Of a stretch of 14,221 bases of DNA, positions 1 through 7,220 are shown piece after piece. Every line of letters starts with the position of its first letter. Position 1 is the first letter of the stretch. The DNA lies in NCBI GenBank assembly GCA_964370165.1, contig CAYJIG010000055.1, forward strand, positions 1 through 14,221, read 5' to 3'. The stretch is from JAAYCI01 sp964370165. Lineage in GTDB: Bacteria; Bacillota; Clostridia; Oscillospirales; Ruminococcaceae. Position numbers and translations under genes: made by a program. The notes below the pieces were generated by a model. The model was given only the letters and a program-made list of their open reading frames with translations. It made no database searches and was not told where the DNA came from.

Positions 1-6
1 AGCGTT

Positions 7-44
7 AAGAGGGTTGATTTTTACAAATTACCCTCTTTTTTTTT
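7..44 (+). terminator. Rho-independent terminator of the upstream gene
   Basis: AAGAGGGT at 7-14 pairs with ACCCTCTT at 30-37 across a 15-base loop, and a run of nine T (36-44) follows. This is a standard intrinsic terminator shape. It ends a gene left of the window. In many Firmicutes rplS lies near lepB or rbgA, but nothing in this window identifies the upstream gene. Confidence 0.85.
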
Positions 45-96
45 GTGCATTTTTCCTGTATACTGAAAATATCTGAATGATTATCAAAAGAGGTGA

Positions 97-636
97 ATGA
101 TGGGCGTAAAGCAAAAAGAAAATAATGCTACAATGATGGAATGGCTGGACACGTTGCTTATTTCATTAAGCATAATGCTGGTAATACTTCTGTTTTTCAT
201 GCGCACATTTACAGTTAGCGGCTCTTCCATGTCGCCTACGCTGGAAAGTGGAGAGCGTGTGTTTGCATATAGTTTTATGTATACACCGCAAAAAGGCGAT
301 ATTGTGGTGGTGAGCGAAAATTCTTATATTATCGAGCCGATAGTAAAACGAGTGATTGCCACAGGCGGCGACACAGTGGACATAAACTACGAAACAGGCG
401 ATGTAATAGTGAACGGTGAGGTGCTATACGAGCCGTATATTTCTGATTTAACACAGCGCGGATATGACGTAGAGTTTCCGCTTGTGGTTCCGCAAGGAAC
501 AGTGTTTTTAATGGGGGATAACCGCCCGTACTCAAAAGATAGTAGGGACTCTTCCATAGGATTTATAGACGAGAGAGAAGTGTTAGGGAAAGTGGTCTTT
601 AGAATGTATCCTTTTGAAAGAATAGGGCTATTATAA
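97..636 (+). CDS. lepB: Signal peptidase I
   Basis: Type I signal peptidase, the membrane serine protease that removes signal peptides from exported proteins on the outer face of the membrane. The 179-residue product has one hydrophobic N-terminal anchor (about residues 16-35). The S26-family boxes follow: G-S-S-M-S-P-T with the nucleophile Ser44, then V-K-R-V-I-A with the general base Lys84, then G-D-N-R-P-Y-S-K-D-S-R-D at 140-151. The size fits the short Gram-positive (SipS-like) form with no large insert. Two ATGs stand in tandem at 97 and 100. The SD GAGGTG (90-95) is better spaced from the second, so the protein may begin one residue later. A TATACT (59-64) could be a -10, but no good -35 sits 16-18 bases upstream. 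The stop codon overlaps the rbgA start by one base (TAATG), which suggests coupled translation. Confidence 0.96.
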   Translation: MMGVKQKENNATMMEWLDTLLISLSIMLVILLFFMRTFTVSGSSMSPTLESGERVFAYSFMYTPQKGDIVVVSENSYIIEPIVKRVIATGGDTVDINYETGDVIVNGEVLYEPYISDLTQRGYDVEFPLVVPQGTVFLMGDNRPYSKDSRDSSIGFIDEREVLGKVVFRMYPFERIGLL

Positions 637-1526
637 TGGGTGAAGATTATATACAACGCAGGGATATACACTGGTTTCCCGGACATATGATGAAAACACT
701 GCGCAGAGCCAAGGCGAAAATGCCTATGGTGGATGCTGTGGTGCAGCTTTTAGACGCACGGATTCCAAGGGCAAGCCTAAACCCTGAACTACAAGAAATT
801 TACGGCAACAAACCACGGCTGTATGTGCTAAATAAAAGTGACTTGGCCGACGATGCAGTCACGACACAGTGGTTAAAACACTTCCAACGGGAAGAAAGCC
901 AATGTGTGTCAATAAACTCAAAGCAGAAAGGCTCGGCGCAAAAAGTACGTGTGATAGTAGAAAATGCGCTAGAGGAACTGTTTGAAAAGCGAAGAGAACG
1001 CGGAACACAAGGGGCAAAAGTGCGCCTGATGATAACAGGGATTCCAAACGTTGGCAAATCGACATTTATAAACAACTGGGCAGGTGGCGCACGTGCAAAG
1101 GCGGCAGACAAGCCCGGAGTAACACGTGGCGAGCAGTGGATTGCCGCCGGAGCATACGAGCTTTTGGATATGCCGGGCGTTTTGTGGAAAAAGTTTGACG
1201 ATTCACGCACTGCGGTGAACCTAGCGCTTATTGGCTCGGTTCCGGATAGGCTACTTCCTACAGAAGAAATAGCCGCGGGACTTTTGCAACAGCTTGCCAA
1301 CGGCGCATATCAAAAGCCGCTACAAGAGCGGTTTAAGCTATCGGTAGACTTTGAAAACATGGACGGCTGGGACTTGCTGGAAGCAGTGGGCCGAAAACGC
1401 GGCATGCTTATTTCCGGCGGCGAAGTGGACTTAGAGCGTGCGTCTATCGTGGTGCTGGACGAGTTTCGTGGCGCAAAACTGGGCCGTGTCAGCTTGGAAA
1501 GCCCCGGCGAAAACATGACGTTTTAA
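636..1526 (+). CDS. rbgA: Ribosome biogenesis GTPase RbgA/YlqF
   Basis: Circularly permuted GTPase of the YlqF/YawG family, needed for late assembly of the 50S subunit. The 296-residue protein opens with H-W-F-P-G-H-M (12-18) and D-A-R-I-P (40-44), both typical of RbgA. The G motifs come in permuted order: G4 N-K-S-D (66-69), then G1 G-I-P-N-V-G-K-S-T (135-143), G2 around Thr163 in K-P-G-V-T-R-G, and G3 D-M-P-G (178-181). The C-terminal part (about 200-296) matches the expected RNA-binding helical domain in place and size. It starts on the last base of the lepB stop, so the two genes are probably co-transcribed and translationally coupled. Confidence 0.96.
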   Translation: MGEDYIQRRDIHWFPGHMMKTLRRAKAKMPMVDAVVQLLDARIPRASLNPELQEIYGNKPRLYVLNKSDLADDAVTTQWLKHFQREESQCVSINSKQKGSAQKVRVIVENALEELFEKRRERGTQGAKVRLMITGIPNVGKSTFINNWAGGARAKAADKPGVTRGEQWIAAGAYELLDMPGVLWKKFDDSRTAVNLALIGSVPDRLLPTEEIAAGLLQQLANGAYQKPLQERFKLSVDFENMDGWDLLEAVGRKRGMLISGGEVDLERASIVVLDEFRGAKLGRVSLESPGENMTF

Positions 1527-1533
1527 TATATGG

Positions 1534-1550
1534 TGTATAAACAGTATACA
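1534..1550. repeat. Short perfect inverted repeat after rbgA
   Basis: TGTATA (1534-1539) and TATACA (1545-1550) form a perfect 6-base inverted repeat around AACAG, just after the rbgA stop. There is no T-run, so it is not a convincing terminator. It may be a weak operator or chance in AT-rich sequence. Confidence 0.3.
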
Positions 1551-1575
1551 GCAAGTTTTCTTGGTGAAATTTACG

Positions 1576-1604
1576 TGGATGTTTTTGAAAAAAAGTGATA
1601 TAAT
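1576..1604 (+). promoter_or_regulatory. Extended -10 promoter for rnhB
   Basis: TATAAT at 1599-1604 is a perfect -10. It is preceded by TGA (1596-1598), giving the extended TGnTATAAT form. The hexamer 17 bases upstream (TGGATG, 1576-1581) is a poor -35, which an extended -10 can offset. Transcription would start near 1611, about 55 bases before the rnhB GTG. This suggests rnhB-yraN, and perhaps thrC, can be transcribed separately from lepB-rbgA. Confidence 0.65.
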
Positions 1605-1666
1605 TAAGCTGAAAAATAACATATATTTTCACAAGAATACTGCAATATTTGATTAAGGGTGAGTGT

Positions 1667-2281
1667 GTGGAGCTTTATAACTTTGACAAAGGATTTTTAA
1701 GCAGTGATGAGTTTGTGCTTTGTGGTGTAGACGAGGCCGGACGTGGCCCGTTGTGTGGGCCGGTTTGTGTGGCGGCGGTGGTACTGAACGGCGAAGATCA
1801 AATAGACGGCCTGCACGACTCCAAAAAACTTAGCGAAAAAAAGCGCGAATCACTGTATGAAATTATTATACAGTCGGCCAAAGCACACTGTGTGGTGTTG
1901 GTTCAGCCACATGAAATTGACCGGCTGAACATCCTAAATGCTACGTTAAAAGGTATGAAAGACGCAGTGGAGGGCTTGCCGATTACGCCGGATTTGGTAC
2001 TGGTGGACGGAAACAAGGCTCCCGATGTTGCGCCTAAGTGCCAAACAGTGGTGAAAGGCGACGCCACTTCGGCGTGTATAGCGGCAGCGTCCATATTAGC
2101 CAAAGTGACACGAGACAGGTATATGAAAGAATTAGACGAGCAGTATCCGCAATATAAACTGGCACAGCATAAAGGATATGGCACAAAACTGCACTATGAG
2201 TTGTTGCACGAACATGGAGTACAAGACTTTTATCGGCAGACGTTTTTAAAGTCGTTTTACAGCGGGAAGCATTCGAAATGA
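1667..2281 (+). CDS. rnhB: Ribonuclease HII
   Basis: RNase HII cuts the RNA strand of RNA:DNA hybrids and starts removal of single ribonucleotides from DNA. With the chosen start the protein has 204 residues. It shows the type II signature C-G-V-D-E-A-G-R-G-P-L at 19-29, with catalytic acids Asp22 and Glu23. Further blocks are H-D-S-K-K-L-S, L-V-L-V-D-G (third acid) and the A-A-A-S-I-L-A-K-V-T-R-D block. The reading frame is open from a TTG at 1649, but that codon has no SD. The GTG at 1667 has AAGGGTG (1655-1661) at proper spacing and gives the usual N-terminal length, so I start there. The stop overlaps the yraN start by four bases (ATGA). Confidence 0.94.
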   Translation: MELYNFDKGFLSSDEFVLCGVDEAGRGPLCGPVCVAAVVLNGEDQIDGLHDSKKLSEKKRESLYEIIIQSAKAHCVVLVQPHEIDRLNILNATLKGMKDAVEGLPITPDLVLVDGNKAPDVAPKCQTVVKGDATSACIAAASILAKVTRDRYMKELDEQYPQYKLAQHKGYGTKLHYELLHEHGVQDFYRQTFLKSFYSGKHSK

Positions 2282-2637
2282 AAAAACAAGCCATAGGTGC
2301 GCTGGGCGAGGACATTGCCGCAAAAGCGTATGTTGAAAACGGATACGACGTGATAGACAGAAACTACCGCACCCGTCATGGTGAGATAGATATTATATTA
2401 CGTCGTGGCGGTTTATGGGTGTTTGCCGAGGTGAAAACCAGAAAAGCCAACGCCATGGTTTCGGCATATGAGGCTGTGGATATTCACAAACAACAAAAAA
2501 TAATGAAAACAGCGCAATTATATCTTATAAAAAACAAGCTGGGCGAGCCGTTTATGCGTTTTGATGTGGCAGAGGTCATTCTGAACGAAGACGAAAGCCC
2601 GAAAGTGACAATTTTAGAAGATGCTTTTTCGCTATAA
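2278..2637 (+). CDS. yraN: UPF0102 family protein YraN, endonuclease-like
   Basis: A 119-residue member of the UPF0102/YraN family, which is very widespread and often sits next to rnhB. The family has a PD-(D/E)XK endonuclease-like fold, but a firm biological role is not established. The visible motifs fit: G-x-x-G-E (7-11) near the N-terminus, R-x-R-x-G-E-I-D at 31-38, and E-V-K-T-R-K at 51-56, which supply the acidic and lysine positions of the nuclease core. It overlaps rnhB by four bases and is surely in the same transcript. A nucleic-acid repair or processing role is inferred from fold and neighbour only. Confidence 0.92.
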   Translation: MKKQAIGALGEDIAAKAYVENGYDVIDRNYRTRHGEIDIILRRGGLWVFAEVKTRKANAMVSAYEAVDIHKQQKIMKTAQLYLIKNKLGEPFMRFDVAEVILNEDESPKVTILEDAFSL

Positions 2638-2668
2638 AGCCAATAATATCATCTCAAGGGGGTAAAAA

Positions 2669-4126
2669 ATGGAGTATACAAGTACACGGAACAATGAGTG
2701 CAGTGTTACATCTGCGCAGGCAATTTTGGCGGGTTTGGCGCCGGACGGAGGCTTGTTTGTGCCACGTGACATCTCTGCGATGGACATGGAAAGCCTTAAG
2801 GGGTGCAGTTATACCGAGATTGCGCTGGCGGTGCTGAAGCACTTGCTTAGTGATTACGACGTTTCTTTTTTAGAAGAAGCTGTAAAAGAAAGCTACGGCG
2901 TGAACTTCGACGATAAAGCCGGACACATGGTGAAGCTGGACGATAACTTGCACGTGATGGAGCTGTGGCACGGCCCGACATCGGCGTTTAAAGATTATGC
3001 TTTGCAGCTGATGCCGAAACTATTGGTTCAGGCAAGAAAAACTCAAGGTGAGACGGATGAGACTATGATTTTGGTGGCAACTTCCGGCGACACGGGCAGT
3101 GCGGCATTGGCGGGATACAGCAACATTCCCGGCGTGAAAATAGCAGTGTTTTATCCCGAAAACGGCACCAGCTTGATGCAACGACTACAAATGACCACCC
3201 AAACAGGGAAAAATGTTTCTGTGTATGGGATTAAAGGTAACTTTGACGATGCACAAAAAGGCGTAAAGGAAACATTTTCTGATAAAGAACTGGCAAAAAC
3301 ACTGGCCGAGAAAAATGTGAAGCTGTCAAGTGCAAATTCCATCAACTGGGGTCGGCTGGTGCCTCAGATTGTGTATTATGTTTCAAGCTATCTTTCACTT
3401 TGTGAAAACGGCGATATAAAATATGGCGACGAAGTGGATTACTGCGTGCCAACAGGTAACTTTGGCGATATCATGGCCGGCTGGTATGCAAAACAAATGG
3501 GACTTCCTGTGGGTAAGTTGATTTGCGCTTCAAACAAAAACAATGTACTGTCGGAATTTTTTTCCAAAGGATACTACAACGCCAACAGAGAGTTCCACAA
3601 GACATCTTCGCCGTCGATGGACATTTTGGTTTCATCGAATCTTGAGCGATTGCTGTGGCATATTTCAGGCGACGGCGAAAAAGTGAAACAATGGATGAGC
3701 GAGCTTTCAGTGGCGGGCGCATATCAGATTGATGAAGAGATGCTACAAAAAATTAACGAAGTATTTGTGGCCGGATGGGCAGGAGAGTCCTCCACCAGGG
3801 AAGAAATAGCCGGCATATGGCAAAGATACCGCTATTTGTGTGATCCACACACGGCTGTGGCGTTTCGTGTGCTGCGTCAGCAAAATGAAAACACTGACCG
3901 TCCCACGGTGATAGTGTCTACAGCAAGCCCATACAAGTTCCCAAAACAAGTGCTGGACGCTCTAGGCAAAAGTGTGCCGGAAGACGAATTTGCAGCGTTG
4001 CAAAAGCTTGAAAAATGCACCGACACCGAAGTTCCTGTAGGCTTGCTTTCACTGATAGACAAAGAAGAGCGCTTTAAAAATGTGATTTCTCCGAGTGATA
4101 TATCGGGTATTCCGCTAAAAATTTAA
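2669..4126 (+). CDS. thrC: Threonine synthase
   Basis: PLP-dependent enzyme that converts O-phospho-L-homoserine and water to L-threonine and phosphate, the last step of threonine synthesis. The 485-residue length fits the long (E. coli/yeast-like) class of threonine synthases. The N-terminal block has A-P-D-G-G-L-F-V-P (24-32). The PLP-binding lysine is Lys108 in H-G-P-T-S-A-F-K-D-Y-A-L-Q. The phosphate-binding loop A-T-S-G-D-T-G is at 137-143. The conserved P-T-G-N-F-G-D and S-A-N-S-I-N-W-G-R blocks follow. A strong SD (AAGGGGG, 2656-2662) lies six bases before the ATG. The gene starts 31 bases after yraN with no visible terminator between, so it may share that transcript. No T-box or attenuator leader was seen, and no other threonine pathway genes are in view. 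Confidence 0.96.
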   Translation: MEYTSTRNNECSVTSAQAILAGLAPDGGLFVPRDISAMDMESLKGCSYTEIALAVLKHLLSDYDVSFLEEAVKESYGVNFDDKAGHMVKLDDNLHVMELWHGPTSAFKDYALQLMPKLLVQARKTQGETDETMILVATSGDTGSAALAGYSNIPGVKIAVFYPENGTSLMQRLQMTTQTGKNVSVYGIKGNFDDAQKGVKETFSDKELAKTLAEKNVKLSSANSINWGRLVPQIVYYVSSYLSLCENGDIKYGDEVDYCVPTGNFGDIMAGWYAKQMGLPVGKLICASNKNNVLSEFFSKGYYNANREFHKTSSPSMDILVSSNLERLLWHISGDGEKVKQWMSELSVAGAYQIDEEMLQKINEVFVAGWAGESSTREEIAGIWQRYRYLCDPHTAVAFRVLRQQNENTDRPTVIVSTASPYKFPKQVLDALGKSVPEDEFAALQKLEKCTDTEVPVGLLSLIDKEERFKNVISPSDISGIPLKI

Positions 4127-4190
4127 AAGGCGGATGTAAGTACTATTTTCGGTAAAACAACGATTTGAAAATTAAAACAAGGGAGAAACT

Positions 4191-4886
4191 ATGGCGCTGT
4201 TTGTCATTGCTGATTTACATTTATCGCTGGGCACCGACAAGCCTATGGATAAGTTTTCCGGCTGGGAAGACTACGTGGGAAAACTTTCGGATAACTGGCA
4301 CAAATCAGTGAAAGAAAACGACACCGTGGTGATTCCCGGAGATATTTCGTGGGCAATGAGGCTGGAAAACACTGTAAAGGACTTTAGCTTTATAGATGCG
4401 TTGCCGGGCAAAAAAGTGCTGATGAAAGGCAATCATGACTACTGGTGGAACACAAAAACAAAAATGGAAGCCTTTGTAGCAAAGCAAGGGTTTTCAAGCA
4501 TTGTTTTTTTACACAACGACTGTGTCATCAGCCAAAATATAGCCATTTGCGGAACACGCGGATGGCTATTTGAAGACGGCCAGCCTCATGACCAAAAAGT
4601 AATGGCCAGGGAAGTAGGCAGACTGACTTCTTCCTTGCAAATGGCAGAAAAAGCAAATCCCGGCCTTGAAAAGGTTGTTTTTTTGCATTATCCGCCACTA
4701 TATCAAAGTGCTTCATCACAAGAACTGCTGAAAGTCATGGCAGATTTTGGGGTGAAGCGTTGTTATTACGGACATTTACACAGCGCAAGTATACGGTATG
4801 CAACACAAGGCATGCGTGGTGGGATAAAATACAGTTTGATAAGTGCTGATGCGCTGGGGTTTAATCCGTTAGAAGTAACTTTATAG
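4191..4886 (+). CDS. Calcineurin-like metallophosphoesterase, substrate unknown
   Basis: A 231-residue protein with all metal-binding motifs of the calcineurin-like phosphoesterase superfamily: D-L-H (Asp8, His10), P-G-D-I-S-W (Asp51), K-G-N-H-D-Y-W-W (Asn81, His82), F-L-H-Y-P-P (His166) and Y-G-H-L-H (His195, His197). Such proteins bind two metal ions and cleave phosphomono- or diesters. The set of G-D-I-S-W-A-M and N-H-D-Y-W-W is typical of a conserved Firmicutes subfamily without an assigned substrate. No signal peptide or membrane segment is seen, so it is cytosolic. An SD AAGGGAG (4179-4185) precedes the ATG. The 64-base gap after thrC has no clear promoter or terminator, so the gene probably follows thrC in the same transcript. 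Confidence 0.88.
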   Translation: MALFVIADLHLSLGTDKPMDKFSGWEDYVGKLSDNWHKSVKENDTVVIPGDISWAMRLENTVKDFSFIDALPGKKVLMKGNHDYWWNTKTKMEAFVAKQGFSSIVFLHNDCVISQNIAICGTRGWLFEDGQPHDQKVMAREVGRLTSSLQMAEKANPGLEKVVFLHYPPLYQSASSQELLKVMADFGVKRCYYGHLHSASIRYATQGMRGGIKYSLISADALGFNPLEVTL

Positions 4887-4945
4887 GATGTAAAAGTTTA
4901 AATAATTTTTATAGTGAAAAATCACGCTATATTTATAAATTATAA

Positions 4946-4974
4946 TTGAGTTATCAGTATTTATATGTTAAAAT
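4946..4974 (+). promoter_or_regulatory. Possible promoter in the gap before tig
   Basis: TTGAGT (4946-4951) and TAAAAT (4969-4974) are 17 bases apart, with TGT at 4966-4968 forming an extended -10. The predicted start is near 4981. The sequence is very AT-rich, so promoter-like matches are expected by chance. If real, it drives a short leader or a tiny gene upstream of tig. Confidence 0.4.
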
Positions 4975-4999
4975 ATATAGAATAAGGTTATTAAAAACC

Positions 5000-5104
5000 A
5001 TGTTTAAAGCCACGATGAAAATTGTGCTTTATATTTTAGTTGTTAATACCTATAAAATTCATAAAAAGATATCAAAAAATATGCAAACTGCATATCACTG
5101 CTGA
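5000..5104 (+). CDS. Doubtful 34-residue small ORF
   Basis: An ATG at 5000 opens 34 codons that end at TGA 5102-5104. The peptide has a short hydrophobic stretch (residues 8-15, I-V-L-Y-I-L-V-V) between lysines, as in small membrane peptides. A weak SD (TAAGGT, 4983-4988) lies 11 bases upstream, which is somewhat far, and a possible promoter lies just before it. A hairpin lies inside the frame. An open frame of this length is not rare by chance in AT-rich DNA, and I recognise no family. It is listed only because of the promoter and SD in tandem. Confidence 0.18.
   Translation: MFKATMKIVLYILVVNTYKIHKKISKNMQTAYHC
5005..5031 (+). terminator. GAAA-tetraloop hairpin, possible terminator
   Basis: TAAAGC (5005-5010) plus ACGAT (5012-5016) pair with ATTGT (5021-5025) plus GCTTTA (5026-5031), with one bulged C and a GAAA tetraloop (5017-5020). 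The following bases are T-rich (TATTTTAG). It could end the thrC-phosphoesterase transcript or be a stable leader hairpin. The GC content of the stem and the T-tract are both weak for a terminator. Confidence 0.4.
5079..5095. repeat. 17-base perfect palindrome upstream of the tig promoter
   Basis: ATATGCA (5079-5085), AAC, TGCATAT (5089-5095) form a perfect 7-base inverted repeat with a 3-base centre. It lies 25 bases before the tig -35. The position would suit a regulator-binding site. No known operator consensus is recognised. Confidence 0.35.
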
Positions 5105-5120
5105 AAACTATGACATGTAG

Positions 5121-5150
5121 TAGACAATCATTATTTGGCTGTGCTATAAT
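5121..5150 (+). promoter_or_regulatory. Sigma-A promoter of tig-clpP-clpX
   Basis: TAGACA (5121-5126, five of six matches to the -35 consensus) and TATAAT (5145-5150, perfect -10) are 18 bases apart. TGC (5142-5144) makes an extended -10. The start would fall near 5157, leaving a leader of about 26 bases with the tig SD inside it. No CtsR-type heptad repeat or CIRCE site overlaps it. Confidence 0.8.
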
Positions 5151-5182
5151 ACGATGGAGTTTGCAATTTGGAGGAATATAAA

Positions 5183-6556
5183 ATGAAGTTGAATGAAACA
5201 AAAAAAGTAGATACTAACAAACATGAGATGGAATTTATCATCGAAGCCGATACCATTAAAGGCGCAGTTTCCACTGTATACAAAAGGGAAGCTAAGAAGT
5301 ATAATGTGCCGGGTTTCCGCAAGGGTAAAGCCCCTCGTAATCTGATTGAAAAAATGTATGGCAGTGATGTGTTTTTATATGATGCCGTGAACGAAGTGTT
5401 CCCGGACGAATATGCCTTAGCTTTAAAAGAAGCCGGCCTTGAGCCTGTTGCTCAACCTGAGGTAGACTTGGTGTCTGCGTCCATGGAAGACGGCGCTGTT
5501 CTTACAGCCGTGGTTGTGGTAAAGCCTGAAATGAAACTGGGTAAATATGAAGGCTTGAAAGCTACAAAGTATATCGAAAAAGCAAAAGATGAAGATATCG
5601 ATAGTGAAGTTGAGGCAATGCGTCAGCGCAATGCTCGCATGATCACAAGAGAAGGCGCAGCAGAGTCCGGCGATATCGCAAACATCAACTACGAAGGTTT
5701 TGTGGACGATGTTCCGTTTGACGGTGGTAAAGACGAAGGTCACGACTTGACTTTAGGCTCGAACCAGTTCATTCCCGGCTTTGAAGACCAAGTTATCGGC
5801 CACAGCGAAGGCGAAGAGTTTGATGTTAAGGTTACTTTCCCGACAGAGTATCATGCCGATAACCTAGCCGGTAAAGAAGCTGTGTTTAAAGTGAAAATCA
5901 ACAGCATTCAGCAAAAAGAACTACCCGAGCTGGACGATGAGTTTGCAAAAGATATAAGCGAATATGACACTTTGGCAGAACTGAAAGACAGCATCAGAAA
6001 AACAAGACAAGAAGAGCTTGACAAACAAGCCGATCTTGAAGTGGAAAATACACTTATTGACCAAATAGTAGAGGCAATGGAGGGTGAAATTCCCGAAGAA
6101 ATGTATGAGAGCCGCATAGACGAGATGGCGCGCGACTTTTCTTTCCGCCTAGAGCAACAAGGCATGAACCTGCCTACTTACATGCAGTATACCGGTATGG
6201 ACGAGGCTTCTTTCCGCGATGGATTCAAAGAATCTGCCGAAAAACAAGTGAAAATCCGTTTAGCGCTGGAAGCTGTTGTGAAAGCACAAGATATCACAGC
6301 TACTGAAGAAGATCTTGCAGCCGAAGTGACCAGAATTGCCGAGGCGTATAACATGGAAAAAGAGCAAGTGGAAAAACTTGTTCCGGTAGAAGACGTGAAA
6401 AAAGATCTAGCTGTGAACAAAGCTATTGATCATATCAAATCCAGTGCAAAAATTACTGAAGAAGAGAAAAAAGAAGAAGTTAAAGAAGAAAAGAAAAAGC
6501 CCGCAGCTAAAAAACCTGCCGCAAAAAAGAAAAAAGAAGAAGAAAAGTCTGAATAA
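5183..6556 (+). CDS. tig: Trigger factor, ribosome-bound chaperone
   Basis: Ribosome-associated chaperone and peptidyl-prolyl isomerase that meets nascent chains at the exit tunnel. The 457-residue protein shows the ribosome-binding domain with its signature G-F-R-K-G-K-A-P at 44-51. The FKBP-type isomerase domain spans about 155-245 (G-D-I-A-N-I-N-Y-E-G-F onward), and the helical C-terminal chaperone domain follows. The last 34 residues or so are a Lys/Glu/Ala/Pro low-complexity tail with repeated K-P-A-A-K units, beyond the usual domain end. The frame is open from a TTG at 5168, but that codon lies within the SD (GGAGGA, 5170-5175). The ATG at 5183 is seven bases after the SD and is the true start. 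It is the first gene of a tig-clpP-clpX operon, a common bacterial order. Confidence 0.96.
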   Translation: MKLNETKKVDTNKHEMEFIIEADTIKGAVSTVYKREAKKYNVPGFRKGKAPRNLIEKMYGSDVFLYDAVNEVFPDEYALALKEAGLEPVAQPEVDLVSASMEDGAVLTAVVVVKPEMKLGKYEGLKATKYIEKAKDEDIDSEVEAMRQRNARMITREGAAESGDIANINYEGFVDDVPFDGGKDEGHDLTLGSNQFIPGFEDQVIGHSEGEEFDVKVTFPTEYHADNLAGKEAVFKVKINSIQQKELPELDDEFAKDISEYDTLAELKDSIRKTRQEELDKQADLEVENTLIDQIVEAMEGEIPEEMYESRIDEMARDFSFRLEQQGMNLPTYMQYTGMDEASFRDGFKESAEKQVKIRLALEAVVKAQDITATEEDLAAEVTRIAEAYNMEKEQVEKLVPVEDVKKDLAVNKAIDHIKSSAKITEEEKKEEVKEEKKKPAAKKPAAKKKKEEEKSE

Positions 6557-6613
6557 TACGGTGGTTTAGCACGGGTGAATTCAAGAAAAATCTAACAATT
6601 GGAGGAAACACAA

Positions 6614-7195
6614 TTGGCATTAGTACCTTATGTTGTGGAACAAACCTCTCGTGGCGAGCGCTCGTATGATATTTATTCGCGCCTTTTGAACGACAGAATA
6701 ATTATGCTGAGCGACGAGGTGAACGATACCACTGCCAGCTTGATTGTAGCGCAGCTGCTTTATCTTGAAGGCCAAGACCCGGATAAAGACATCAGCCTTT
6801 ACATCAACAGCCCGGGTGGTTCTATTACTGCCGGCATGGCAATTTACGATACAATGAACTATATCAAGTGTGATGTGTCTACCATATGTATTGGTATGGC
6901 GGCATCAATGGGCGCTTTTTTACTGGCGGCCGGCGCAAAAGGCAAACGCATAGCGCTACCAAACAGTGAAATTATGATTCACCAGCCTTCGGGCGGTGCA
7001 AAGGGTCCTGCTTCTGACATTAAAATCATGGCAGAACGCATTTTGAAGATGCGTAGGCATTTGAATGAAATTTTAGCTCAAAAAACCGGCCAGTCGCTGG
7101 AAGTGGTGGAACGTGACACCGAGCGTGACTGTTTCATGAGTGCTGAAGAAGCTGTGGAATACGGATTAATCGATAAGATTATCACAGAGCGCTAA
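6614..7195 (+). CDS. clpP: ATP-dependent Clp protease proteolytic subunit
   Basis: ClpP forms the tetradecameric serine protease barrel that degrades proteins fed by ClpX or ClpC. The 193-residue product has the triad Ser98 (G-M-A-A-S-M-G-A), His123 (M-I-H-Q-P) and Asp172 (E-R-D-C). The oligomer motif S-P-G-G-S-I-T-A-G is at 66-74. The open frame reaches a TTG at 6599, but that codon overlaps the SD (GGAGGA, 6601-6606). The TTG at 6614, seven bases after the SD, gives the expected N-terminus, M-x-L-V-P-x-V-V-E-Q-T-S-R-G-E-R, so clpP uses a TTG start. No propeptide is evident. It sits 57 bases after tig and 25 before clpX with no terminator between. Confidence 0.95.
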   Translation: MALVPYVVEQTSRGERSYDIYSRLLNDRIIMLSDEVNDTTASLIVAQLLYLEGQDPDKDISLYINSPGGSITAGMAIYDTMNYIKCDVSTICIGMAASMGAFLLAAGAKGKRIALPNSEIMIHQPSGGAKGPASDIKIMAERILKMRRHLNEILAQKTGQSLEVVERDTERDCFMSAEEAVEYGLIDKIITER

Positions 7196-7203
7196 TATTA
7201 GCG
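7190..7203. repeat. 14-base perfect palindrome over the clpP stop codon
   Basis: CGCTAATATTAGCG is fully self-complementary with no loop, and it covers the clpP TAA (7193-7195). It lies nine bases before the clpX SD. As RNA it would need to open a central loop, leaving about five pairs. It may be chance. Confidence 0.3.
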
Positions 7204-7220
7204 AAACACATAGGTGATGT

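Noticed and set aside
5168..5182. TTG start for tig inside its SD
   Set aside because: The codon lies in the GGAGGA sequence. The ATG at 5183 is properly spaced.
6566..6572. TTAGCAC half-site of CIRCE between tig and clpP
   Set aside because: No GTGCTAA partner occurs at the required spacing, so it is a lone half-site.
6599..6613. TTG start for clpP inside its SD
   Set aside because: The codon overlaps GGAGGA. The TTG at 6614 fits both spacing and the known ClpP N-terminus.
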